IMG/VR virus record: IMGVR_UViG_3300032282_001282
Span: 22,284-86,283 of that record
Source of the DNA: a virus
Strand: one strand, 5' to 3'
Length of the DNA stretch: 64,000 bases
Shown piece after piece: positions 8,399-15,692 of the stretch (its first letter is position 1; each line of letters opens with the position of its first letter). The notes below the pieces were generated by a model, which was not told the DNA's origin, searched no databases, and saw nothing but the letters and a program-made list of their open reading frames with translations. A program made the position numbers and the translations under genes.

Positions 8399-9066
8399 AG
8401 TACTTTTACATAATTTAGATTTGTAACACGAGCATTACCGCGGTACTTGTCTTTGTTATGTGCTTTAACTTTACCTTGGATACGGCCTGCTTCAATAATT
8501 TTCTTATTGTCCTTAGCCCAATAAAAAATCAAATCCCCATTGTCGTCATTGCCGTATACTGCATAACAATCCATACTAGGGACATATCGGCTTTCAATAA
8601 TTGAAAAATTTACAACAATTTTTTCGCCAATTTTGCCAACAAAATTACTTTGGTGTTCGTAACGAGCACTTACTTCGCGGATCTGATCTTTTTTCTTTTG
8701 ATCGTGGGCAAGTTTTGGAGCCCATGCAAGTAGCCCAATATCTCGTATGTTGAGATTTTCGTTGCCGAGTATTTCTGCAATTTTATGAAGGAATTGATTT
8801 GAGCTACCCTTGGTCAAGGTTTGCATTATATGTGTCTGTTGCAGGAAAGACACAATGTCTTCGGCTTCAGCACGATGCGAATCTTTAATTTCAAAATTTG
8901 ATGTTTGATTTAGCACACCAAGGATAATTTCTCTGTTGGGTGCTAGTTTTTCTGGGCCGTTGGCATCACGAACAACTTTTTGTTGGTTGTGTTCAAAGGC
9001 GGCAACTGCTACTGCAAGAGCCTGAATAGTAGAAAAATGTTTTTGCTTATTCACAGGCAACTCCAT
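8395..9066 (-). CDS. Phage protein with possible OB-like C-terminal domain
   Basis: 223 aa. The C-terminal third (FVGKIGEKIVV ... GDLIFYWAKDNK ... GRIQGKVKAHNK) follows a beta-rich pattern seen in phage proteins with an OB-type domain; the N-terminal part is helical. First gene after a strong TTGACC-N17-TATAAT promoter. A nucleic-acid-binding role is a guess from the fold-like pattern and the neighbouring replication genes. Confidence 0.5.
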   Translation of the reverse strand: MELPVNKQKHFSTIQALAVAVAAFEHNQQKVVRDANGPEKLAPNREIILGVLNQTSNFEIKDSHRAEAEDIVSFLQQTHIMQTLTKGSSNQFLHKIAEILGNENLNIRDIGLLAWAPKLAHDQKKKDQIREVSARYEHQSNFVGKIGEKIVVNFSIIESRYVPSMDCYAVYGNDDNGDLIFYWAKDNKKIIEAGRIQGKVKAHNKDKYRGNARVTNLNYVKVL

Positions 9067-9082
9067 ATTTAAGATATGCTAT

Positions 9083-9111
9083 ATTATAGCATATTGGGAA
9101 TATTGGGTCAA
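9083..9111 (-). promoter_or_regulatory. Sigma70-like promoter with conserved spacer
   Basis: Minus strand TTGACC (9111-9106), 17-nt spacer containing ATTCCCA, TATAAT (9088-9083). It drives the gene at 8395-9066 and overlaps the 3' end of the upstream gene. Confidence 0.85.
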
Positions 9112-9353
9112 CCTTTTTTGATCTGGGAAATGTAGCGGTGTAGCTCGCTTAAATAGGCACTTTGATTGCTCATTTTGCCTTCTAAATCACGTACCCTGCG
9201 ATTTAAGTTTTGGTTTTCAGACTGCAATTGGTCCATGGTAACTTTGTTATCTTTAAGTACTTTTTCGTGACTTAGTAAGTTAGGGCGTGGTGGCGCATTA
9301 GGGTCCACCGGACGCTTCTTCTTTACCTTGTACATACTTTTGATATCTATCAT
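9108..9353 (-). CDS. Small coiled-coil protein
   Basis: 81 aa; basic, proline-containing N-terminus (KKKRPVDPNAPPRP) then a heptad-like helix from about residue 40 (LQSENQNLNRRVRDLEGK). Unknown function; overlaps the cupin gene by 4 nt. Confidence 0.6.
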   Translation of the reverse strand: MIDIKSMYKVKKKRPVDPNAPPRPNLLSHEKVLKDNKVTMDQLQSENQNLNRRVRDLEGKMSNQSAYLSELHRYISQIKKG

Positions 9354-9673
9354 ACGTAATATTTATCGCCTAGTACACTTGGTACCTTGATACAAACGGT
9401 ATAGGTATCTTCTAAATATACACATTCAAGAGTTTCTCCTGCCCTAACTTCGAATATATCACCTTTGACAAAATGCTCGCCGTTGGCAATAACATGTCCT
9501 TCGGTGATTAAACTTAGTTCTTTGGCAATTTTATGAACGTGCTTGGGGCTAATATCATCCTTAGGGTTAAACTGATAACTTACTTCAAACTTGTCAGTTT
9601 TCCAGATAGCACGATCAAATGCACCAATGAACCAGCCACGGTCACCGCTTTCACTCAGCTTGAACCGTTTCAT
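9350..9673 (-). CDS. Small cupin-domain protein
   Basis: 107 aa. HVHKIAKELSLITEG with GDIFEVRAGE matches the two cupin motifs (HxH...E and G-D-x-F-x-x-x-x-G-E) of small single-domain cupins, which bind metal or sugar derivatives. Overlaps the gene at 9651-10019. Specific substrate unknown. Confidence 0.65.
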   Translation of the reverse strand: MKRFKLSESGDRGWFIGAFDRAIWKTDKFEVSYQFNPKDDISPKHVHKIAKELSLITEGHVIANGEHFVKGDIFEVRAGETLECVYLEDTYTVCIKVPSVLGDKYYV

Positions 9674-10019
9674 CTTTCTTTTCTTCTTCTTTAGGAATAA
9701 ATTGTTCTAGGTAGGCCAAATCTAATTCAGCCATTACTGTGGCTACTTCTTTTGGATAACCCTCTAAGAAGTATTTAAAAAGACTATCAAAGTCTTTTTG
9801 TTCAGTGTCGTAGCGATTTTGTACAACAGTTTTTTTATTAAGATTTAGTACAACTCCAGCGTACTGTTGATCTTTACCGGACAGGCCTTTGGTAAACTCA
9901 ACACGTTCGTCGAATTGAATATTCTTTGGATCTTTATTCCAGCCAGGTTGTTCTGTGCGAACTCCGCGGCGTGGTTTCATTACATAAAATGCTACAAGGT
10001 GTAGGTCTTTGATTTTCAT
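9651..10019 (-). CDS. Unknown protein directly after the clamp loader (gp62 position)
   Basis: 122 aa with an acidic, Lys/Glu-rich C-terminus. It overlaps the clamp-loader gene by 4 nt, which is where T4-like phages place gene 62, the small clamp-loader subunit, but no gp62 motif was recognised. Position alone supports a link to the replisome. Confidence 0.5.
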   Translation of the reverse strand: MKIKDLHLVAFYVMKPRRGVRTEQPGWNKDPKNIQFDERVEFTKGLSGKDQQYAGVVLNLNKKTVVQNRYDTEQKDFDSLFKYFLEGYPKEVATVMAELDLAYLEQFIPKEEEKKDETVQAE

Positions 10020-10933
10020 AGTTGTGTAAGCTCGATTAAAGTTGCTGATAAGTTAATTTCAGGATCAGCACACATTGGGTGATTAACCAATCCTTTGCGG
10101 ATTGCCAAGATAGCTTGGTCTTGTTTTTCTGGATCCTTAGACCACAGTTCCAAATTGTCGTACATCCAACGGAATAACCCGTCCATATCTTCCATACTGG
10201 CTTGTGTACAAATTGCTTGTCGACCTTCTCTAATTTTTCCAGCCTTAAACAATTCTACAGCACCAAGACGCCAGTCTTTAACAGCACGATCATTTTCACC
10301 GGGCTTGTCTAGACGTCCTGTAGTTGAGTTTGCTTGTACAAGATTTAGACATTTACGCAGATCTGGATATGTTGCTTTGACATAGCTGTCAAGCGTATCC
10401 AAATCAAACTCAACATTTTCTGATACCAAGATAGTGGCAATACGAGCAGTAAATTCTGTCAAGTCTGTTTTATCGATATGGAAACCTTGACAACGACTGT
10501 GTAAAGCATCCATAATTTTATGTGGTTTGTTACAAGTTAAAATAAATCGAACTTGTGCCGCATACTGTTCTAATGCACCACGCAACAATGCTTGACTGTT
10601 CGGAGTCAAATAGTCTGCTTCGTCTAGCAAAACAATCTTTAAATGTCCAAACGGCATAGTACTAGCAAAACCCAGTACCTTGTCACGCATGTCATCAACT
10701 TTGGTTTCATTAGATGCATTAATATGCAATACATCATAATCATCAATGCCCAACTCGTTGATAAGAACTTTGGCTAGCGTAGTTTTACCTGTGCCCGGAC
10801 TACCGCTTAGTAGAATATGTGGAATTGATTTTTCTTTTACCCAAGATTCAATTTGCTGTTTTTGTCCAGCGTCAGTGAACACATAATCTTGTATCGTTTT
10901 GGGACGATACTTTTCTGTCCAGAGTTCTTTCAT
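10016..10933 (-). CDS. 44: Sliding-clamp loader ATPase, T4 gp44-like
   Basis: 305 aa AAA+ protein. WTEKYRPKTIQDYVF is the RFC box II start, GSPGTGKTTLAK (residues 44 on) is Walker A, IVLLDEADYL is Walker B, and LHSRCQGF is the SRC motif carrying the arginine finger. Length and motif order match T4 gp44 and RFC small subunits, which open the gp45 ring clamp on DNA. It overlaps genes on both sides by 4 nt. Confidence 0.94.
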   Translation of the reverse strand: MKELWTEKYRPKTIQDYVFTDAGQKQQIESWVKEKSIPHILLSGSPGTGKTTLAKVLINELGIDDYDVLHINASNETKVDDMRDKVLGFASTMPFGHLKIVLLDEADYLTPNSQALLRGALEQYAAQVRFILTCNKPHKIMDALHSRCQGFHIDKTDLTEFTARIATILVSENVEFDLDTLDSYVKATYPDLRKCLNLVQANSTTGRLDKPGENDRAVKDWRLGAVELFKAGKIREGRQAICTQASMEDMDGLFRWMYDNLELWSKDPEKQDQAILAIRKGLVNHPMCADPEINLSATLIELTQL

Positions 10934-11145
10934 TTATTACCTTTAAAAAATTTGATTAAGTTGTAAAAGCGTGCCTTGTAAGGACTATCCATAATTTGTT
11001 GCGCCAGGCTCGGAACGTGAGGGCAACGTCCTTGTTTCCAATCGCAAGTGTCTTCAATGACTCGGCGACAAACGCTACATTTAGGTGGCTTTTTTACTGC
11101 GGCTGTTTGGATTTTAGTATCTGCAATACTCTGTCTTGTTCCCAT
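10930..11145 (-). CDS. Small protein with Cys-rich zinc-ribbon-like motif
   Basis: 71 aa; KCSVCRRVIEDTCDWKQGRC followed by PHVP supplies four Cys and one His in a zinc-ribbon-like arrangement. Its stop overlaps the clamp-loader start. Function unknown. Confidence 0.6.
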   Translation of the reverse strand: MGTRQSIADTKIQTAAVKKPPKCSVCRRVIEDTCDWKQGRCPHVPSLAQQIMDSPYKARFYNLIKFFKGNK

Positions 11146-11327
11146 TTATCTTCCCCGACAAAAGTTGGTAGTTGGTCATATTGATCGTCTAGCCAACATT
11201 TTAGCATATATAATTCATGCTTACAAGACATTTGAGTATATCCGTCGTTGTAGGCGCTATGTATTTCGCCCAAACTTGTGCGAATAGCGGCATAGGCTTG
11301 ATCTAGATTAGGTTTACGAAATCCCAT
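11094..11327 (-). CDS. Small phage protein of unknown function
   Basis: 77 aa, helical (AYAAIRTSLGEIHSAY, MLKCWLDDQYDQLP). Overlaps the following gene by 52 nt in another frame and the preceding gene by one base. No motif recognised. Confidence 0.5.
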   Translation of the reverse strand: MGFRKPNLDQAYAAIRTSLGEIHSAYNDGYTQMSCKHELYMLKCWLDDQYDQLPTFVGEDKWEQDRVLQILKSKQPQ

Positions 11328-11476
11328 TAGCTAGGAATCATGTGTGGGAGATAAGGAACGTTACGAGGACCGTGACGTTGTTCAAATAGCCGTTTTGCTT
11401 CTTGAGCATTAGCCGCATACACTCGATCTTTCTTTTCGCCCTCGGGTGTCTTTACGGTTGTTTCGTACATTGGCAT
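11327..11476 (-). CDS. Very small protein, unknown
   Basis: 49 aa if started at ATG 11476, which avoids overlap with the co-chaperonin gene; ATG 11470 is also possible. The MYETTVKTPEG and VYAANAQEAKRLFEQ pattern resembles short phage proteins with a beta-beta-alpha fold. Function unknown. Confidence 0.5.
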   Translation of the reverse strand: MPMYETTVKTPEGEKKDRVYAANAQEAKRLFEQRHGPRNVPYLPHMIPS

Positions 11477-11480
11477 AGAT

Positions 11481-11855
11481 TTACCAGCGTGACTTGCTGT
11501 CGATCTGAGTTGCGTTGGAAAGTGTATCATCGCCTTCGGGCTCCTCGTCTGATACTAATAGTATATCATTTGGATCAATACGACGTATAGTTACTTCGCC
11601 TGATTGGTCTTCAATAGTAACACCGCGGGTCCAACGACCATGTGCTACTAGGATCCATTGTCCAATTTTAATATCTTCTTGCTCTGGGCCTGTAGCATAC
11701 ACCCTGGCCCAACGTGGACGAATACCGGCGCCACGTCCATCATCATTTAGCAAGTAAATACCACTGCTTAATTTACGTTCTTTGAAATTCATATCTGCTA
11801 CTAACACATGATCATTAAGTGCTCGTAAGCTGTCTATTTTGATTGGTTTAAACAT
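11481..11855 (-). CDS. GroES-like co-chaperonin (T4 gp31 analogue)
   Basis: 124 aa. LRALNDHVLVADM at the N-terminus, SSGIYLL (mobile-loop region), GPEQEDIKIGQWILVAHG and the C-terminal DILLVSDEE follow the GroES fold in order. T4-like phages encode such co-chaperonins to help host GroEL fold the capsid protein. It carries a longer acidic tail than host GroES. Confidence 0.83.
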   Translation of the reverse strand: MFKPIKIDSLRALNDHVLVADMNFKERKLSSGIYLLNDDGRGAGIRPRWARVYATGPEQEDIKIGQWILVAHGRWTRGVTIEDQSGEVTIRRIDPNDILLVSDEEPEGDDTLSNATQIDSKSRW

Positions 11856-11857
11856 AA

Positions 11858-12304
11858 TTATATTCTAGTCGGTCCAGTTTTCTTATTCGGCTTTGGCAAT
11901 GGTTTCTGTACCACAGTAGCAGTTTTGGCTACAGCACTTGCCAGGCTACCACGTACTAAAGGAGCCGCAGGTTCTTCGGTTGCTATTTCTTCTTTGATAG
12001 GTTCGGTTAAATTAGCACCAAGGTTAAACAATTCTTGAGCTTGATTTTTAGCAATAGCCGCTTCACGTGCCGCAAATATAGCAGGATCATTTGGGCTATA
12101 TGTTTGTACAGGTGCATCAACACCAACAGCATAGGCTTTGTCCATGAGCTCATTACGACCAACTGCAACACCAGCACCGGGACCTAATAGATCACCGCGG
12201 GCATTGACTTTCATGTTACCAACTGCAATAGTATTTTCATTGGCTAGTTTGATTTTATCCAAATCAACAGCCCTACCTCGAGCAGTTTTGTATATTTTCG
12301 ACAT
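11858..12304 (-). CDS. Conserved T4-like phage protein, unknown function
   Basis: 148 aa. N-terminal KTARGRAVDLDKIKL and AVGNMKVNARGDLLG recur in aquatic T4-like phages; the C-terminal half is Ala/Pro/Lys-rich and probably disordered. An exact TATAAATA late promoter stands 23 nt upstream, so it is likely a late (virion or assembly) gene. Confidence 0.6.
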   Translation of the reverse strand: MSKIYKTARGRAVDLDKIKLANENTIAVGNMKVNARGDLLGPGAGVAVGRNELMDKAYAVGVDAPVQTYSPNDPAIFAAREAAIAKNQAQELFNLGANLTEPIKEEIATEEPAAPLVRGSLASAVAKTATVVQKPLPKPNKKTGPTRI

Positions 12305-12326
12305 TAGAAATTCTCCTTAACGCACA

Positions 12327-12334
12327 TATTTATA
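12327..12334 (-). promoter_or_regulatory. Late promoter TATAAATA
   Basis: Exact octamer on the minus strand, followed by AAGGAG and the ATG at 12304. Confidence 0.75.
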
Positions 12335-12345
12335 AACGGCGTAGT

Positions 12346-12873
12346 TTACTTTAAAAATTCTTCGATTGGTAAATCATAGTATAAACTATTGACTTTGTGT
12401 ACACCAATTAAGTATAGCACATAACTGGCTACACTACTACCTCTACCTAGTCCCCAAACCACATTGTTTTCACGCATGGTGTCAACAAAGTATTTTAGAA
12501 ACTTTAACAAATTAAACGCATTGCGTTCTTGAAACAACAATAGCTCTTGGCCAACTCTTTGTAGTTCTTCTTCTGTGACACATTTGCTCAGCACATATTG
12601 GGCTATATCTAATTCTTTATAAGAGTCGGGCATGTGCCAATGCTGTTGCTGTGACCAATCAAATAATTCAATTGGTACTTCTTCCCTAGCATTAATAGGA
12701 ACGTAGGATTTTACAGTTGGGAAGTCTGCATAAGTTTTGTGTACAGATTTATTGTACACACCCGGCTGATCCGAAACTTGGAATCTAGTTAAATCTAAAT
12801 TGGGGTTTTGATAAAGCATATCACAGAGTTCATCTTCTGTAGTATATGCTTGACCATACACGTCATATTTCAT
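12346..12873 (-). CDS. Stand-alone fragment resembling DNA polymerase III alpha palm
   Basis: 175 aa. The C-terminal 45 residues, with GLGRGSSVASYVLYLIG and YYDLPIEEFL, closely follow the C-family polymerase segment GxGRGSxxGSLVxYxLGIT ... YxLxFERFL, but the protein stops there and lacks the PHP domain and the catalytic aspartates. The N-terminal half has no recognised domain. It may be an inactive derivative that binds primer-template or the replisome. The start overlaps the coiled-coil gene by 4 nt. Confidence 0.65.
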   Translation of the reverse strand: MKYDVYGQAYTTEDELCDMLYQNPNLDLTRFQVSDQPGVYNKSVHKTYADFPTVKSYVPINAREEVPIELFDWSQQQHWHMPDSYKELDIAQYVLSKCVTEEELQRVGQELLLFQERNAFNLLKFLKYFVDTMRENNVVWGLGRGSSVASYVLYLIGVHKVNSLYYDLPIEEFLK

Positions 12874-13142
12874 TGAATGTCGATGATTTTTTTGAACTGT
12901 TTAGAATTCTTTTCCATCTCTTCTAACTGTCGACGATTTCTTTCGTCAAGTTCTCGTTGATAATCACCCAGTAGTAATTGTAGTTGCTGAACCATATCCG
13001 CACGGCCCATACGGTATGAAGTGTTTAGGCGTTTGACTAACTCACTGTGCTTAGTGGTTAATTCATCCATTGTTAATTTAGAAAGGTCTGGGGTTAACGG
13101 GTGCATTAGTTTGGTATCAAAACAGTTCTGTAGCATTGACAA
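12870..13142 (-). CDS. Small coiled-coil protein
   Basis: 90 aa; strongly helical and charged from residue 20 (LTKHSELVKRLNTSYRMG, QLLLGDYQRELDERN). Overlaps the 3' end of the secreted-protein gene. Unknown. Confidence 0.55.
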   Translation of the reverse strand: MSMLQNCFDTKLMHPLTPDLSKLTMDELTTKHSELVKRLNTSYRMGRADMVQQLQLLLGDYQRELDERNRRQLEEMEKNSKQFKKIIDIQ

Positions 13143-13399
13143 TTACTGTCAAGTATCTGTTCCCAGTGATACCCAACTGGTGGAGTATATACCGTTGGCG
13201 CTGGTTGTTGAACTATAACAGGCTGTTGTTGAACGACTACAGGTGGATAATAATATGGTTGCCGAGCTAGACTATAACCAACTACCCCGCCAATTACAGC
13301 AGGGCCTACCCAATATCCGCCTCTCCAGTAACCGTGTCCGTGTGCATTAGCAGAACCGATTACAGCAAATAAACTGAGTGCAATTAAAATCTTTTTCAT
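13106..13399 (-). CDS. Secreted Gly/Tyr/Pro/Gln-rich protein
   Basis: 97 aa with signal peptide MKKILIALSLFAVIGSANA. The mature part has a Gly-rich stretch (VIGGVVGYSLARQ), then Pro/Gln/Val-rich sequence, and ends with two close cysteines (NCQCYR). It looks like a small envelope protein of host type. Preceded by TTGACC-N17-TATACT and an AGGAGG site. Confidence 0.7.
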   Translation of the reverse strand: MKKILIALSLFAVIGSANAHGHGYWRGGYWVGPAVIGGVVGYSLARQPYYYPPVVVQQQPVIVQQPAPTVYTPPVGYHWEQILDSNCQCYRTVLIPN

Positions 13400-13417
13400 A
13401 GCAACCTCCTATATGGT

Positions 13418-13446
13418 AGTATACTATATTTAACGCACCAGGTCAA
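13418..13446 (-). promoter_or_regulatory. Sigma70-like promoter
   Basis: Minus strand TTGACC (13446-13441), 17-nt spacer, TATACT (13423-13418), 19 nt before the start at 13399. Confidence 0.8.
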
Positions 13447-13462
13447 CCTTTAGTTGACAGGG

Positions 13463-15049
13463 TTAAACTCTATACCAAACGTTCGAAGCAAATCCATTTA
13501 TGGTGCTTGCAAACTGTAAAGTAATTGAAGTGTTACCAGAAATATTTGGGAAGGTACTTGATACATCCGATTTTGGCAAATATTTAATAACTGGACTACC
13601 AAAACTTCCAGGATAAATGTTTGCGCCACCATTTAAACCATTACGTGTAATGTTGGCCAGGAACACCATCTTAACTGTTTGTCCGTGTACTGGGCGACGT
13701 GGTAATTCGATGTTAGCATAAGTTAGGTTAGCATTGATACCATCAGTGTCAATAATAACTGTACTGATGTTGTCTGGAATAACATAAGTGTTGCCAGAGT
13801 TATTATTACTAATAAAACTTTGAACAGTAAAGCCAGTGTCAACTTTACGACCTGTTGTAGCTATGTTACCATTGATAGTGACATTACCGTAGAAGGTTGT
13901 ACTTTGATCGTTTTCAATTCCAACAGCTTGTTTTAAGAAACCAGCACGACCATCTGGTGAGGTCATCATAACAATGTTACCACCTAGGCCGCCCCAGGCA
14001 TTAGCACCCTTGGCAAAAAAGTTGATACTGGCTTCTTGTGCAATGGTTACTGTATTAGTATTTGTAGTTAAGTCGTGATAGTTGCTATAAGCGTATGAAC
14101 CAAAATAACCTAGGTAGTCGCCATTTTGTACAACCTGTACATTGGCGTTGGCTAAGAATCCACGTGCGGCTGTAACGCTGTAGCCAGCTACTTGTCCGCC
14201 GCCACCGGCTAATTCGTTATAGCTTACATTGGCAGTTGATAAGTTGCCAATGGTAACACTATTAATAGAACCGTTGGCACTGATACGATCGCCGCCAGTT
14301 TCGAGAGCCAACACCGGCTCAAAGCCATCACCGTAGCCAACTAGTAGTGTAGGCAATACGGTATTGTTAAAATATAATTCTGGGTCACGGAAACTTACAC
14401 GATTACGTGATACGTCAAAAATTTGATAAGAGTCACCGCCGTCAATTGAGCTAAAGTCAAAAATGTAGTCGCCTTCTACGTCAAATTTAATTGTGTGTGA
14501 AAGATCTAGGTTTTCTGTAGAACCTGCAATGTCTGATACACCAACGTTGATTTTTGGATCTAGGGTAATAGTGTGGTATCTATTATTAATCTTAATCCAA
14601 ACACGCATAACACCATAACCAAGAGCACCATTACCAAAGTTGTTTTGTCCAGGCCAACCAATTAACTGAATATTAATAGTACCTTCATCATCACTGATAG
14701 GTGTAGCAAGTTTCTGGAAGTTAGCACCGTTACTAGATGCACCTGTACTACCAAAATCTAAAATTGTTGTTTGTCCTAAAAGAATAGTTCCTTTGTCAAT
14801 TAAACTTTGTGTCCATGCAGTTAATTGAGGACGCTTAATTTGCGAACCAGCCATATCATTGTTTAGAGTCTGGCCATTTAAAGCACTGGTTAAAATTGCT
14901 TTGTTTTGTAGGTCGCTAATTTCGTTTTCAGCGTAGGTAAAGTTATTCTTAATGTTTGTGAAATTATCACGGAAACCTTGGCTGGAATTGTCTTGCCCTG
15001 CTACTGGGAAAGTACCGTCAATGTTATATGGGTTAATGTTTGATGCCAT
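13463..15049 (-). CDS. Tail fibre / virion adhesin with shared N-terminal attachment module
   Basis: 528 aa. The first 45 residues (ASNINPYNIDGTFPVAGQDN, QGFRDNFTNIKNN) match those of the next gene upstream, 15096-15692, implying a common virion-anchoring module. The rest is beta-rich, Asn/Gly/Thr-rich sequence typical of phage fibres and ends in a compact domain with W near the terminus (NVWYRV). A GATAAATA late box lies 24 nt upstream. Exposed adhesin role is inferred. Confidence 0.75.
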   Translation of the reverse strand: MASNINPYNIDGTFPVAGQDNSSQGFRDNFTNIKNNFTYAENEISDLQNKAILTSALNGQTLNNDMAGSQIKRPQLTAWTQSLIDKGTILLGQTTILDFGSTGASSNGANFQKLATPISDDEGTINIQLIGWPGQNNFGNGALGYGVMRVWIKINNRYHTITLDPKINVGVSDIAGSTENLDLSHTIKFDVEGDYIFDFSSIDGGDSYQIFDVSRNRVSFRDPELYFNNTVLPTLLVGYGDGFEPVLALETGGDRISANGSINSVTIGNLSTANVSYNELAGGGGQVAGYSVTAARGFLANANVQVVQNGDYLGYFGSYAYSNYHDLTTNTNTVTIAQEASINFFAKGANAWGGLGGNIVMMTSPDGRAGFLKQAVGIENDQSTTFYGNVTINGNIATTGRKVDTGFTVQSFISNNNSGNTYVIPDNISTVIIDTDGINANLTYANIELPRRPVHGQTVKMVFLANITRNGLNGGANIYPGSFGSPVIKYLPKSDVSSTFPNISGNTSITLQFASTINGFASNVWYRV

Positions 15050-15072
15050 TTAGCTGTATCCTGTTTATTAAG

Positions 15073-15080
15073 TATTTATC
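15073..15080 (-). promoter_or_regulatory. Late promoter GATAAATA
   Basis: NATAAATA on the minus strand upstream of the fibre gene starting at 15049. Confidence 0.65.
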
Positions 15081-15095
15081 ACGTATTTTGGCACA

Positions 15096-15692
15096 TTAAC
15101 TTAATGTAACGTTGGCCCATTTGGTACCATTGTACACCTGTATATTGCCAGTGGTATAATTGTATACAGTCATTCCGCGGGATGGATTGATTGCATTAAC
15201 CTGTGCTGTTGTTAGATTTGCAAACTGAATAGCACTAGATAGAGTAATTGTATTGGCTCCAATATTGCCAGTATATGTAGGCAAATAAGATCCAGTAGCT
15301 ATTGCCGCATTAGCCGCTGTTACGTTAGCTTGTACCCCTGTAATCAAATTAGTCAGGGTAGAACTCAAGCTGACGTTGTTTGCCAAACTTTGATCAATTT
15401 CTAATAAAGTATCTAATGCTAATGGAGCACCTGCAATAAGGTCAGTTACAATAGTCTGCATTGATGTAACACTGGATTGTAAAGATCCAACGTTTGCAAT
15501 AATATTGCCCATGCCGCTGATAGTACTGTTTATAGTAATAACATTACTTTGTATGTCTGTAATTTCTTTTGCCGCAGTTGCAAAATTGTTTTTAATGTTA
15601 ATATAGTTGGTTCTAAATCCCTGCGTGTCGTTGTCTTGACCTGCAATCGGGTAAGTTGCGTCTATATTAGAAGGATTGATCTGTGATGCCAT
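15096..15692 (-). CDS. Short tail-fibre-like protein
   Basis: 198 aa. Shares the N-terminal module (SQINPSNIDATYPIAGQDN) with the 528-aa protein, followed by a coiled-coil-like stretch and a C-terminal beta motif (NPSRGMTVYNYTTGNIQVYN) common at the ends of phage fibre proteins. Late box GATAAATA upstream inside the end of the 1294-aa gene. Confidence 0.7.
   Translation of the reverse strand: MASQINPSNIDATYPIAGQDNDTQGFRTNYINIKNNFATAAKEITDIQSNVITINSTISGMGNIIANVGSLQSSVTSMQTIVTDLIAGAPLALDTLLEIDQSLANNVSLSSTLTNLITGVQANVTAANAAIATGSYLPTYTGNIGANTITLSSAIQFANLTTAQVNAINPSRGMTVYNYTTGNIQVYNGTKWANVTLS

Noticed and set aside
9651-10019. Confident call of gp62 clamp-loader subunit
   Set aside because: Position fits but no gp62 sequence pattern could be recognised, so it is left as unknown.
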